DNA of 64,000 nt from Morinoia aosen (taxonomy: Eukaryota > Arthropoda > Malacostraca > Amphipoda > Talitridae), in NCBI GenBank assembly GCA_030386875.1, contig CM059563.1:11116001-11180000 (forward strand), read 5' to 3'. A program made the translations under genes and the position numbers. The notes below the pieces were generated by a model. That model was given only the letters and a program-made list of their open reading frames with translations. It was not told the DNA's origin and did not search any database. Every line of letters starts with the position of its first letter. The stretch's first letter is position 1. Positions 1-12,129 of the stretch are shown piece after piece.

Positions 1-954
1 GATTTTGCTGGAAGAGGGCAAAATATAAAAATTTTAAAGCAAAACCCCAAATAATCTAAGAAAATTTCATAAGCATTTCTACAAATGCTAAAAATCTTGC
101 TGCAAATAAAATTATTACTGACATTTTTCAATTTTGCCTCATTAAAATACAAATTGAAGCTATTTCTAAAGGAAATATATCATATCTACAGTGATCTACA
201 TCTTAACAAAATAATGAGATAGGTCAAGGTAGATGAGCTATTAAGGTACAATGAAACCAAAAATTATCAAAGGAGACAAAATTCAAGAATCAAAAAAAAA
301 CTTTTAAAGGAAATATATTTTGTAATGGTCCATTATCACAATTGAGTTGTAGTTGGTTTTCAGCTGCCAACTTAAAAATAGGGCATGAGTGAAAAACTAT
401 GTGAGTTCTTCCATTAACATCTTCTACCTGCCTTCCCCATTTGCAATTTATATTTGAGTGACTGCATGACATAAAAATACAAGGTCCAGACAGGCATCAA
501 ACCAGGGTCTTCATTCTCCAAAGTACAATGCCCAACCCATTGCACTCATGAGTAGACAAGTACCAAGTAACTGACAGAGGAACAAGCCAACTAACATCAC
601 TTCTATTAATAATGGTCACTTTTTCACAAACAGAATATGTATGTGATAATTTATAATGTATTATTGAATTATTCATCTAATCTTGAACTAAGCTAATTTC
701 TGTAATACATATATGAGAGTGAAAGATTTGTTTCATAATTCATATCAATAAATTGATGAATAAGACTTCTGGAAAATTTCCAACTCAACTATTATAAAAT
801 ACATAATACGTCTTAATTGTGTTTTCCTATATTTCAAAGATTACACAGATAAAATGTTGCAAGATCTGGAAATTACTTTTTCTGTAAATATGGAAATGCC
901 TATTCTTCTTTAAAACTATGTACTGTATTTGTTATTTCACCTAAAGTTGGCTTG
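1..954. other. AT-rich DNA without recognised gene
   Basis: Only short shadow frames occur here and none resembles a known family. I saw no tRNA, terminal repeat or splice-bounded frame. Confidence 0.5.
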
Positions 955-1275
955 TTTTTTGATACAAGGACGTGATTTCTAAAGGGATGCGGGCATCCAT
1001 TATGTATAAGTTTAGTTGTGTACAATGTATATCTGGCTATGATGGCTAGCAACTTTGCCTTTCTATATCAGGATTGCTCCATACCGTGGAGTCAGCTACC
1101 ACAGCAGAAGATCTCTGACCAACCGCCTCATTCATCCATCCACCTTCACAGCAAGTAGTGTTGTGACCATATACCAGAAGATAATTTTTCTGTTTCAGCC
1201 ATAGCTTCTAAAGATTTAGATTTATGGATATTAGGACGTCTTTATATCCTCAAAGAAAAACCAATTCTCAATAGC
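955..1275 (+). pseudogene. Penelope-like element, GIY-YIG domain remnant
   Basis: Broken frames read YKFSCVQCISGY, the start of the GIY-YIG endonuclease of Penelope-like elements (the Y..C..C...Y pattern). About 80 codons on comes LYILKEKPILNS, the usual ESLyIlKekPxLN end of that domain. Stops and frame changes lie between them, so nothing functional remains. The RT part is absent. The family tail pattern is shared with the fragments near 3.5, 12.9 and 47.3 kb. The match is from motif memory; the extent is approximate. Confidence 0.6.
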
Positions 1276-1349
1276 ATCAACAGTTCATCTCCTTTGCAAA
1301 TTTACTTGTAGATTTTATTGTGTCACTGTATTTTACAAAATGACTGATT

Positions 1350-1838
1350 TTTTCGGTTAATGTCAAGGATATGCAACTAATCAATTTTCCAAATTTTGTT
1401 GCCTGTATCATGGTAATTACATCAAAATAAGCAACTTTTCTTCTATGCACTTTTTGGGACAAATAAGTATTCAAGTTATACAATAACGAGTTAGAGAGGT
1501 ATGTTAATTTTCAACTTTGATGACTGAAATGCGCTCAAATAAACAGCTACTTATCCATTTCAGAATTTTTGTTACTTGAATCATGGCATTAACATCAAAA
1601 TAAACTACTTTTCTTCTCAACACTTTTTGCTACAAATGAGTTTTTTACGTATTATAGCAGTAGGTTTAGTTTTGTGTTTCTTAGCAGTTTCAGTTGAGCT
1701 GTTAGAGTATGTTTGGGTACTTTGTAATTTATTATTGGCTGACCCTGCGGAGCCTGAACCCAATTCTAGGATCTTTTAGTTAATAACACAATAAAGGTTA
1801 TCACCCAAAAATAATAAGTTTTAGCGGTGTGTTAATTT
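1350..1838. repeat. Dispersed ~165-bp repeat, two head-to-tail units
   Basis: Two units in tandem share the phrases TTTGTTGC.TG.ATCATGG, ACATCAAAATAA and CTTTTCTTCT, about 170 bp apart. The same repeat recurs near 5.2, 10.4, 40.7-41.5, 42.4, 43.6 and 45 kb in both orientations. The hAT-like element that follows is inserted in one of its units: TTAATTTT reappears on the far side at 5182. Confidence 0.55.
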
Positions 1839-3329
1839 TAGTGATGTACCGATACCATTTTTTTGGCCGATACCAATACCGATACCCATTTTTTGGCCGA
1901 TACCAATACTGATACTCCGATACTTGAAAATACCGATACTTTGACCGATACTACTACCGATACCGATACTTTTACAAACATCTAACCTAAGAATACCCGT
2001 TGTATGTTAGTTTATGTATTAGTTCGGTGTCCGCTTCTTAAGAAACATAGGATGTCTGAGTTTGCGGTATCACGGAGACCGAATTCCTCAGTGTAACATT
2101 GAAAGATCGTCTGTACATGCAATGATATGTTTGAAATTTTATCAGGATAGGTTAGTAGTATTGGATAGGTTGTTGTGATTGCCGTAATTTTTGCATTTTC
2201 CTAACCCTGTTGCTTTTGTGCAGCTTTCAGGCCATATTGAATAATTAAAAGACATTAAATTAAATATAGTAATTTGGTGAATAGCTGTGCCTGAAGTAAT
2301 CATTTTTGAGTAATGGTGATTTGTCACCGGAGGAGAACTCCGAGTCAAGAGAGCTTTGTGTGTTCTTGTGCATATGTGTTCCGCACAAACATTTTTAAAC
2401 CTACCCGACTTTCCGTTCTACGTATTGGCAACAGTGGAAAACGCATTAGTGGTGTAGGGTCTACAAGAACCGCAGTTGCTACCATGTAATGACGATCGCT
2501 AGGCCTTCGCATCGTGAACGTGCTTTGCGGCGGTGCGAGTGACGACTTAGAATTAGGATAGCATAAGTTAGATAATGTTGACGGAATTTTTCCATGGGTC
2601 CATCTAGCTTAACGATGACATTGTCCTCGGCATTTCCATGGGTCATGCTGCTACCTAATAATACCCTTGCCCTTGGTTTATTTGTTTGGTGTCTGTTTCT
2701 CCCATTTCTCTGTCACTCACGCTCATAAGGATAGTTATAATGACCGTATCTGTGATACGAGTTTCACCAGTGCGCAAGTACAAAAATATTTTTCATCACG
2801 GGTACTGTTAGGATGGATATACTGTATTTGTTTATCATCTACATCTTGAAAATTCGTTCATGAAAAGTATTGAATCCCATTTTTGGCAGGCCGTGCACAC
2901 TTGTATTAAAATAAAACCATTGTAACTCCTACATGGAAGTTATAATAAAATTATTTCCTTATATATCTAATAATACAAAAATATTGACAAAAAAGTTTCC
3001 GATTGTGAAAAATAAAATGCTCTTGCTATGTTAACTATATTGTTGAGAAAAACAACAAAATGAAATCCATTCAATAGATATGTGTTTCTAATCGTATTGC
3101 AACGTAATGTAGACTAGCTATAATAGCAACTGGCACCAAAAGTGGACCAAAACAATAGTTTCTCAAAAAATGGATTGTCTATTTCGTGTTATTCACACCA
3201 AATACGAGTACATACTTTGGCAAAAGAAAATATTAAAATTCGGTAAGCCCCGAAACCGAACATATCCGCAAACACGCAACCATCTATAAGATGAAGAATT
3301 TAAAAACGACAATTTCAAGGACCTTGATC

Positions 3330-3870
3330 ATATTTATTAGGAATACGTTTCGGAGTCCAGATCCATCATCAGTTCGTAAATTTGCAAATCATTATGTCTG
3401 CAATTATAGATAAAGCAAAATGTTGGATACAGTCATTAAAGGAAATCAAGAAAATAAAAATAAAATTAAAACATGTCCCAGAAAAACTAAAATCGACAAG
3501 ATTACTATTTAGTTACAATTTGTTATGGGTAGGAACTATCAGAATTGTTGAGGGCCGGTTTTCGTTTAAAAATATGTAGCGACTCTAAAATTCTGAGGTC
3601 ACATGCAGTTGAAGCCGAATCTAAGATTTAGTTGCATTTTACTGCGTGATTACGTACTGCAGAGTGTGAGAAGTAAGCTAATTAGTTCCCCGCGCGGAAC
3701 CTTTGACCCCAATGTTCGACCATTCTGTAAAAATTTTGTGACGTCATGCCGACGTACGATGATATGCACTGCACACAACTGTATAACTGTTAAAAATAAA
3801 TCAGAGATCGAGGTTTGCATCTCCATCGGAAGCGTATCCTTGTACCGGAAAAATGAAGCAACCATAAAAT
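3330..3870 (-). pseudogene. Penelope-like GIY-YIG fragment (left half of an inverted pair)
   Basis: Read on the minus strand, this holds YKDTLPMEMQTS, then LYSCVQC-type and YVG-type phrases of the GIY-YIG domain, and finally DLRILESLHIFKRKPALNN, the canonical domain end, at 3544-3599. Several frame breaks separate the blocks. A hammerhead-like core lies about 170 bp downstream in the same orientation, where Penelope-like elements often carry one. It abuts a plus-strand fragment of the same domain, giving a palindrome centred near 3870. Confidence 0.65.
3347..3372 (-). ncRNA. Hammerhead-ribozyme-like core in Penelope tail
   Basis: On the minus strand CTGATGA is followed by a short GGA/TCC stem and then GAAAC. 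This fits the CUGANGA - stem II - GAAA core of hammerhead ribozymes, which are known from the terminal repeats of Penelope-like elements. Stems I and III were not established, so self-cleavage is only a possibility. Confidence 0.4.
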
Positions 3871-4130
3871 TATACAATTCCGGTACGAGGATAGGCTTTT
3901 GATGGAGAAAGAGCCTTTCTGATTTATTCTTACAGTTGTGTGCAGTGCACATCATCGTACGTCGGCATTACGGCACAAAATTTTTATACCAGAATGGCCG
4001 AACATCGGGGTTGAAGCTTCCGCACGGGAAATGAATTTGCACAATTCGTACGTTATCACGCAGTAAAATGCAACGAACCGATATCCTCTGCAAGATTCGT
4101 AATGAACGGTGATATGCACGCTAAGTTAAA
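3871..4130 (+). pseudogene. Penelope-like GIY-YIG fragment (right half of an inverted pair)
   Basis: Plus-strand phrases YSYSCVQCTSSYVG and a following AEHRG/SFRTG block match the GIY-YIG region (C..C..SYVG, EH.G.S.RTG). The same bases appear inverted in the left half, so the two are copies of one fragment facing opposite ways. It is cut off before the ESL..KPxLN end. Confidence 0.6.
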
Positions 4131-4805
4131 ATGAATTATTAGCTTCGTAATATTTGGCGATTTACAAGCTAAATTAAAATAGAATTTTCGGCAATTTCTA
4201 TATTAAATTCACAAAAACTTTCAAATGCTCCTTCACTTTATTAAATTGGTTTGGTTTTTGTTAGCCTGTCACATACTTTAAGATATGGACATTAGGTCAA
4301 ACTATAAAGGTTTAGTTGTAAAAGTATAAAAAATTTATGTAGTTACAGGGTTTAACTATTCATTTTACATAGCTTTCAGTTATGACCGTGACTCATCGGG
4401 AATTCAAAGTAGTGAATCCAGTTAGCGGGTCGTATTGAACGCTATAATTCAATAGTTAGCTATCTAATTTACTAGGTATGAATAGGCTCTTTATTTGATT
4501 ACAAGTACGCACAGCCCATCAAAAATTACGGGACTCGCTAACTTTCTTGAACAAATTTTCCAAATGTGATGCCCAACGAATGTATTCATCCTAACAGCGC
4601 TCGTGATGAAAAATATTCCTGTTCTTACGCACTGGTGAAACTCTTATCACAGATACGGTCACTATAACTCTCCTCATGAGTGTGACAAAGAAAATGGAAG
4701 AAGCGGACTCCAAATAAACCAAGGGTATTATTAGATAGTAGCAGGACCCGCGGAGATTCCATGGACAATATCATCGTTAAGCTAGGAGGACCCGAGAAAA
4801 AATTC

Positions 4806-4880
4806 TGACAGTATTACCTAACCTGTGCTAACCTAGCCTATCCTAATCTAAGCTAACCTATCCTATCCTAAGAAAACCTA
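4806..4880. repeat. Degenerate CCTAA/AACCT-rich stretch
   Basis: About ten irregular copies of CCTAA/CCTAT-like pentamers stand in the right arm of the foldback element. They resemble the arthropod telomere unit TTAGG (complement CCTAA) but are too irregular to be a telomere array. Confidence 0.45.
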
Positions 4881-5181
4881 TCCTGATAAAATGTCAAATA
4901 TTTAAATGCATGGAAACGCCATCTTTTAATGTTACACTGAGGAATTCGGTATCCATGATACCGCAAAATCACACAACGCGGACACCAAATAAATATATAA
5001 ATAAACACACAACGGGTATTACTAGGTCAAATACTTTTACTTTCATGATTTATGACCTTCATTTGAATGATAAAATACGCATTTTTGGAAAGTATCGGTA
5101 AAGTATCGGCCGGATTTTGCTGATACCACTAAAAATGGCCGATACTGCCGATACCGATACCGATACATCGGTACATCACTA

Positions 5182-5460
5182 GTTAATTTTCGTCTTTCAT
5201 GGCTGGAATGCGCTCCATCATTCAAGCGCGTTGGAAGGGAGAGTCCATTGTAGTCGTCCCTCTAAATAATTTCTTCCCGCTTCAAACACTAGAGTTGCGG
5301 TAAGTAATTTACCACTATAACTCTATAAATACTCATTTACCCCATATATTGCGTAGGTGAAAAGCTGTTTATTTTGATGTAATTACCATGATACAGGCAA
5401 CAAAATTTGACAATCGATTAGTTGCATCTCCTTAATATTAACCAAAATTAATGGACATGG
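5182..5460. repeat. Dispersed ~165-bp repeat, interrupted unit and inverted unit
   Basis: The repeat resumes after the hAT TSD with CGTCTTTCATGGCTGGAATG. It then runs into an inverted unit containing TTATTTTGATGTAATTACC and ATGATACAGGCAACAAAATT, the complement of the unit at 1390-1440. Confidence 0.55.
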
Positions 5461-5811
5461 ACTCAGTATAGAACAACAGTAACTTCAATATTGATTTTTG
5501 AAGTAGCCATTTAGAAGTAAAATTCAAAGGCACTATAATTTACTCTGGCATTTAAGTTCCTTAATAATGTAACTGCACTCTACATCCTCATTCCCGTGAG
5601 TGTTTATATAGAATCATTGAAATTCATATCAAAGATTTTTGAAAAAAAATAAAAAACCAACGGAAGCAACCAAACAAAAATTCAATTATTGTACTCAGTT
5701 ATTCCAAGCCATTGATAGAAATAAATAATTCTATATCAAATTATAAACTAAAGTGGTTGAAACTTAAAATCCAAAGGCCTACAGTACTTGAGACCTTCAA
5801 TGCAAAACAGT
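5461..5811. other. Spacer, nothing recognised
   Basis: AT-rich, with A runs and no coherent frame. Confidence 0.5.
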
Positions 5812-6444
5812 ACTTGAACTTGAAATTGAGTGCCGACAGCAATGGGGCCTTTGTAACGGCCTACAATTCCCTCCACAATTTTCACACAGAGAGTTCAGCG
5901 CCTGGTACCAGACTTGTCCACTAAACTACTCAGGGTCTACCAATCCTTGTCACAAGCTGCCATTGGACGGCATTACTGGGATATCCAGTGTGTCAAAACA
6001 CCATCCCCAGGCATATTGGGTTGTTACTGCCCACTCTACCTGACTGGCTCATTCCAGTCACTGTCTCTTACTCCAGGCACGCACAAGAAATATTTTTATA
6101 GCTTCAATGATACTCAAATTACACTCTTGATCCAATCCAGCAAGACATCTCATACCGCAATCATCTTCAGCATATCTGGCAAACCACTCATTCTCTCCAT
6201 ACTGCTCAAACACCACATTCATGATACTTTCTCTCTCTTGCTTATATTTACTACATTCTAGCACAAAATGCTCAATTGTTTCCTCCACTCCACTATTACA
6301 CTGCCGACATAATCTGTTATTCTCATTCCACCTTCATGTACGTCTGTTCATACTCAATGACTTACATGTCACAGCAAACAAGAGTTGACTTCAAAAACCA
6401 CCATCATAGAATATCTCAAACTTAGGTGCTTCCTTTTCCATATA

Positions 6445-7268
6445 CAGTGGTAGCTCGGTAGTCAACAATAATCCGTTCTGGGGTGGTGGTCGAAAACTGA
6501 TTTGTTCGAGAACCAAAACCAATTTTCCCATAAGAAATAATTGAAAGTAATTTAATCCGTTCTTACCATTAAGAAAAATACCTAAAATATTAAAAGAATG
6601 TGTATCTAAACAACAATGAAGACTTAGATGTGCACAAGCAGCTCATGATAACAATTCATAAATTTGAAGAGCTTTTTCGCAGATGAGAGCTTCACTAATG
6701 CTGTCCCCTGCCAACATCTTTTCCTTGATGAAGATAAGAAGCAACTTCTTTGTTTCTTTCATTATCTGAGGCCTTTGCTTACTAATTCCTGTCACTCCCA
6801 TTGCAACATCAGCTTTCTTTAACACTTCCTTATGCTTCAAGTTTCAAGATAGTGGAAATGGTTGATTTTGCCATTTAGTACTGCAACGCGAGGTGGAACA
6901 CTCGTATACCATTTTCATATTTTGCAATATAATTTCCTTCTTCAGTTCAATAGTGGTCCTCACTATTTTCCCCTTTGCCTTTCCCTTATCACTGTCTTCC
7001 TTTAGACCCATAATTAAGGGCTAGAGCAACACGAAAAAGCTTAAATCTGGAAAGAAATCGAGTACTTGAACAAACTGCGTACGTCTTACTCCGCTCACGG
7101 ACAGAGTCAAACTGACGCTTACCTGCTGATTAAGGAGCGCGTTCGGGTCGACTCGGCTAGTCGAGTACCAAAAATCTGTTCGAGAACCGAAGCATTTTCT
7201 ACTCAAATTATTTGGTCGAGAACCGATTTGGTCAAGTAAAAAGGCGGTTGAGAACCAAGGTACCACTG
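6445..7268 (-). mobile_element. Tigger/pogo-like DNA transposon, internally deleted
   Basis: Inverted ends CAGTGGTAGCTCGGT and, from the other side, CAGTGGTACCTTGGTTCTC are typical of Tigger/pogo elements. The left TA target base pair is kept (6443-6444); the right one appears as CA. The element sits inside the LINE copy, whose sequence CCATATA/CCAGTTA resumes on the far side. It keeps only the N-terminal coding part. Confidence 0.75.
6643..7011 (-). pseudogene. Tigger-like transposase, N-terminal DNA-binding part
   Basis: The minus strand starts with an MGLKEDSDKGKAK-like beginning near 7011. It passes through an IELKKEII helix-turn-helix region and continues after a frame break as KADVAMGVTGISKQRPQIM and AGDSISEALICEKAL. 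These are the psq-type and CENP-B-type DNA-binding helices of Tigger transposases. The DDE catalytic half is missing. At least one frameshift and one stop break the frame, so it cannot make a transposase. Confidence 0.7.
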
Positions 7269-8035
7269 CACCAGTTAGGTGTTGGCTTCCACATCATGCT
7301 AAGCTTCTACTTATTCAATCCATACTCTTTTGTTTGCCTCTCAATCTCTTTTTTCCACCTCTTGCAGTCCCACTCAGGCCCTAAACCTCCAACTGTCCAA
7401 CATTTATTAAACTCCAGTCATCCACAGGTTTCCCAATTCTAACATGAATGATATTTGCATACTAAGTTTCCTTGCATGCCCCCAACACACTTTCTCCCAA
7501 TAGCTTACACTCAGATTCCATTCAAAAATTTGCTCTACTCATCTGCTATTCTGCATTCTTTCAATTCTCACCTTATAATTCAGCACCCCTTTCATCATTC
7601 TTTCTGAAAATAGGCTCCACCCTAGGTCACCTATAATGGCTTCTGTAGCTGTCCATTTTGGAGCACTCAATGCTAAATGTCCTACCTTATTTTGTATTAC
7701 ATCCAGCTTTTTAAGATCACTTCCATTCCAGGCAAGAGCACTCCTACCATACATGACACTAAGTACAGCAACATACTTCTACATTCCTCTCACACATTCA
7801 TACTTGTTTGCTCTGTATCTGGCCACTACTTAACCGTCCACTCCATTGCATTGCTTTTGCCACTTTCTCACCCTTAGTTCTAGTGCATTTATCTTCACTT
7901 ATCATACAACCTAGGTATATGTATTATTTTTTTCTACCTATTCTGCTTTCTCCAATATTCCACAGTCTGTCGCTATCAGTCTCATCACTATTTATAACCA
8001 TACAACACTGCAACAATGTACAAGGCGCACTTGCA

Positions 8036-10411
8036 ACATGAACTTGAACTTGAACTTGGGGGCCGACAGTGTCGGGGCCTTTGTAACGGCCTACAATTCC
8101 CTCCACAATTTTCACACAAAGAGTTCAGCGCCTGGTATCAGACTTGTCCACTAAACTACTCAGGATCTACAATCCTTGTCACAAGCCTCCATTGGAAGGC
8201 ATCACCGGGACAGCCAGTGTGTCAAAACACCATCCCCAGGCACATTGGGTCATTACAGCCCATTCTACCAGACTGGCTCATTCCAGTCACTGTCTCTTAC
8301 TCCAGGCACGCACAAGAAACACCTTCATAGCCTCAGTGATACTCGCATTACACTCCTGATCCAATCCAGCAAGACAGCTCATACCGCAATCATCTTCAGC
8401 ACATCTGGCATTCCACTCATTCTCTCCATACTGCTCAGACACCACATTCATAAAACTCTCTCTCTCTCTTGCTCATACTTACTACATTCCAGCACAAAAT
8501 GCTCAATTGTTTTCTCTACTCCACTATTACACTGCTGACATAATCTGTTATTATTCTCATTCCATCTCCATGTAGTCTGTTTACACTCAATGACTTACAT
8601 CTCACAGCAAACAAGAGTTGACTTCCAAAACTACCATCATAGAACAGCTCAAACTTAGGTGCTTTCTTTTTCATATACCAGTTAAGTGTAGGCTTCCGCA
8701 TCATGCTAAGCTTCCACTTATTCAATCTATACTCTTTTGTTTGTCTCTCAATCTCTTTCTTCCACCTCTTGCAGTCCCATTCAGGCCCTACACCTCCAAC
8801 ATTTATTAAACTCCAGTCATCCACAGGTCTCCCAATTCTAACATGAATAATCTTTTGCATACTGAGTTTCCTTGCATGCCCCCAACATACTTTCTCCCAA
8901 TAGCTTACACTCTGATTCCATTCAAAGATTCGCCTTACCCACCTGCTATTCTGCATTCTTTCAATTCTCACCTTATAATTCAGCACAGCTTTCATCATTC
9001 TTTCTGAAAATAGGCTCCACCCTAGGTCACCTCTAATGGCTTCTATAGCTGTCCATTTCGGAGCACCCAATGCTACACGTCCTACCTTATTTTGTATCAC
9101 ATCCAGCTTTTCAAGATCACTTCCATTCCAAGCAAGAGCACTCATACCATACATGACACTAGGTACAGCAACATACTTCCACATTCCTCTCACACATTCG
9201 TACTTGTTTGCTCTGTATCTGGCCACACTACCTAACCGTCCACTCCACTGCATTGCTTTAGCCACTTTCTCACCTTTAGTTCTAGTACATCCATCTTCAC
9301 TTATCATACAACCTAGATATTTGTATTCTCTTGTTCTACCTATTCTGATTTCTCCAATATTCCACAGTCTGTCTCTATCAGTCCCATCACTATTTATAAC
9401 CATGACCTTACTTTTATCGGCACCAAAGTTCATCTTGAAATCTGTACTATATCCATTCACAATGTCAAGCATCCTTTGTAGTTCATGACCACATTCACTA
9501 ACCACAACCACATCATCAGCATACAACAAACAGCTCAGTCTCTCATTACCAACTTTCAGTCCTAAACCACTGCCTCTCAGTCGAACTGCTAATTCTTCTG
9601 TGTACAATCCAAACAACAGGGGGACAGAGTACAGCCCTGTCTCACTCCTCTAACACTCCTCACTTGCCCTGTTTCCAAATTTCCTAACCTGTAGATAGCA
9701 CTTGTGTTCTCATACAGACTCTGTACTATATTCACTATTTTTCTGCTAAAACCAACTTTTCTCAAAATTTCAAACAGCCTAACCCAATCCACTCTGTCTT
9801 ACGCCTTTTCAATATCCAAGAATGCTAAATATACCTTCTTGTTATCCTTCTTCATTCGCTCAATTATTTCACTCACTACAAACAGATTATCCTCCCCCCA
9901 TCTATCTTGCCTAAAACCATTCTGTTTTTCTCCCAGGACTCCTAATTCCTCAACTAAATATTTCATTCTCTCATTCAAAATACCACAAAAGATCTTACAT
10001 ATGGTGTCACCCAGTGCAATTGGTCTGTAATTTTTAAGTTCTTTCATACTCTTATGTCCACCCTTATGCAACAGAACTACATTACACTTTTTCCAGTCAT
10101 CCGGTACTCTTTCACTCTTCCATATCTCATCAAATAAACATTTTAACATACTGACTACACTCTCTCCTCCACATTTATAGAACTCATATGGTATCTTATC
10201 AGGGCCACATGCCTTTCCATTGTTCACTTTGTTCAAAAAACTTACAATCTCTTCACAAGTGATTTTGTCTTCCATTTGCAGTTCACGTTCATCTATCAGA
10301 AAATTTATTGGTTCATCATCTGTAACCTGCTCATTCATTCCACCAATGTCCTCCCAGTATTCTTCAACTGCTTTCACCATTTGCATCCTATCTTGCACAC
10401 TGGGTAAATGT
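8036..10411 (-). mobile_element. 5'-truncated LINE, copy 2
   Basis: This is the longest copy of the LINE family in the window. The 3' end is marked by repeats of TTCAAG (CTTGAACTTGAACTTG at 8041-8057 on the plus strand), followed inwards by a 3' UTR that is nearly the same in copies 1 and 3. The 5' end is lost within the RT N-terminal region. There is no ORF1 and no endonuclease. It starts about 35 bp from the broken 5' end of copy 1. Confidence 0.8.
8287..10398 (-). pseudogene. LINE ORF2 reverse transcriptase, broken
   Basis: In order along the protein: GKACGPDKIPYEFYK (RT motif 1 region), NYRPIALGDTICKIF, QNGFRQDRWGEDNLF, AFLDIEKA (motif A), GVRQGCTLSP (motif B), LLYADDVVVVSE (catalytic YADD, motif C) and EYKYLGCMISEDG. 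The thumb/connector follows with GDLGWSLFSERMMK and the C-terminal VLEC region. I see a stop directly after DIEKA near 9796, a one-base frame change just after GVRQGCTLSP near 9615, and another near 8575. The enzyme is therefore dead, although the catalytic motif is intact. Known role of the family: target-primed reverse transcription. Confidence 0.8.
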
Positions 10412-12129
10412 TGAGGACTTGACCATAATTGATTTTCGAATTTTCGATGCCTAAATAATGTTAATCAGATCAAAAGAAACAAGTTTTCTTCAATGCATTT
10501 TCCGGCAGAAACGAGTATTTTAAAAGTTATAGCGGTAAATGAGTTAACGGAACTCCAGTGTTTAAGGCGGGAATAAATGAATAAGGGAAGCATCACCCTA
10601 TTACAAACGTAAAGAGGTTGGGTCGAGAGGGGTAGCCACAGTTCTTTTAGTGAAAATTGGAAATCAATTGAAATTCTACTATTCATAAACATAATTAATG
10701 AGATGACGAGTTATATTGTCGATGCGAAAGACTGAACTCGAAAGTTCCCAGATACGTCGAACCGACGATATACCGTCATCCATGGTGACTACTGATATTT
10801 CATTTCCAAATTTTACTACTTTTTACTACTTTTTACTACCTCCAATGGAAAAAAATTACTACCTTTTTTTTACACAATGAATGTTGTCCAAATGTCTAGA
10901 GGTAAGTAATTGGCCCATAATGAGTAATTTGAGTCAATAATATACGCAATACCAAAGGTTCTAAAAAGCTCCAAGTTTCTTAATAAGTAAAATACTTAAT
11001 ACTAAATGGAGCAACCGAAGCTTTACGGTAAAAAGTTACCTACATTTTTAAGGTACCCCATCCTAAATGGACTTCAACAAAAAAAGTTTGGCGAAGACCT
11101 TGTCTAACATCTTTCAACTCTGATGAAAACAGTTCATCATATGGAAAAAATAAACTGACTGGAAACTAGTAGACACCAGGGGAGTGTCAGATCCCTTTAC
11201 AGCAGGGTAGAATATCAAAGAATTTCATTATGACCAAACACTATGGCAGTTCGGAAATATGAGTTTGTAAACTATTTCTATCGTACCTCAAAATCTAATT
11301 CGGCATCCTAATTGTGATCAATAATAACAAATAGGTTATGAACATGTCATATTACGGAATCAAAACGAAAATGCAAATTTTATGTAGCGTTCCTATATAC
11401 ATTTAGTAGAAGAATGAACTTAGATTACATGGAGCATCTCCATGCTATGACGACATCCTGGAGGAAACTGAATCGCCATGCCTGCCAAAAGGAACTTCAA
11501 AGGAACTAAACTCTCCTTCAAATGATGACAAATTGTATTAAAAGATAATTTTTAGCGTAATTCTTTCTGTATTTGGACATAAATTAACGTCACTGGAAAA
11601 AACTTTCAGCTTTACAAAGAGGTAATTAAAAAAAACATTTATAGTTTCAGTAAATCGTTGTTTCCCCAAATCGAAGTGGACAGAATAAACTCGTCTTTTC
11701 ACAGGAAAATACTGCTCACCATCAAGCTCAGGTCCAAAAAAACACTTTCTGGATATAAATGAACTGCGGAAAAGTTCCTTTGACGTCATTGTAATGTTTC
11801 TATCCCGCCGCAACAACTTGGGAGAGTGAGTATATTTTTCTTGGAATAAGAATTGGAAGGCTAAATCAAGTTTATAATAATCAAGACTTAACCAGTCAAA
11901 TAAATGACTTTGAATTAAACATTATTCATTAGGAGGAATTAAAATGTAATAAGTTTGATTCATGACTTACTCATCTGAAATTGCAGCAGGACTCACTAAA
12001 AGCTAATCGAGAATAATTTTATTTCTGTGCTTACGTTTGCGAATAAAATACTTTAATTTTTGAGTATCAAGTGCACAAAGATTAGATTAGTCCTTAGTTT
12101 TAGCCTTATTACCCAGCAACAAATGCGAT
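10412..12129. other. Intergenic, with fragments of dispersed repeats
   Basis: A unit of the ~165-bp repeat lies at about 10430-10560 (TTTTCGATGCCTAAATAATG, ATAGCGGTAAAT). Half of the CCCTATTACAAACGTAAAG foldback MITE follows at 10598-10670. From 10.7 to 12.1 kb I see only AT-rich DNA with a TTTTACTACT triplet near 10815 and no convincing gene. Confidence 0.5.

Larger units (their letters stand above)
1839..5181. mobile_element. hAT-type foldback (non-autonomous) element with 8-bp TSD
   Basis: The ends are perfect inverted repeats starting TAGTGATGTACCGATAC and ending GGTACATCACTA. They are flanked by a perfect 8-bp duplication GTTAATTT (1831-1838 and 5182-5189). Eight-base duplications are typical of hAT transposons. 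The similarity continues far inside: left-arm blocks at about 1985-2110 and 2590-2780 recur inverted at about 4590-5015, so the element folds back on itself over more than 500 bp per arm. No transposase frame is present. The middle is occupied by Penelope fragments. It must have moved with an enzyme supplied in trans. Superfamily assignment rests on TSD length and end structure only. Confidence 0.75.
5812..8001 (-). mobile_element. 5'-truncated LINE, copy 1 (split by a Tigger element)
   Basis: This is the 3' part of a non-LTR retrotransposon on the minus strand. It ends in a TTCAAG-type tail (CTTGAACTTGAA on the plus strand). The C-terminal frame at 6058-6288 includes EETIEHFVLECSKY, and another block at 7539-7754 includes GDLGWSLFSERMMKG. 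Both match the better preserved copy 2. The element is cut by a TA-flanked transposon at 6445-7268 and stops at the 5' side in the ATTTATAACCAT stretch. Frames are broken throughout. The LINE clade was not determined. Confidence 0.75.

Noticed and set aside
3603..3955. Two overlapping ~100-codon frames on opposite strands
   Set aside because: They arise because the Penelope fragment is palindromic; only the GIY-YIG reading has family support.
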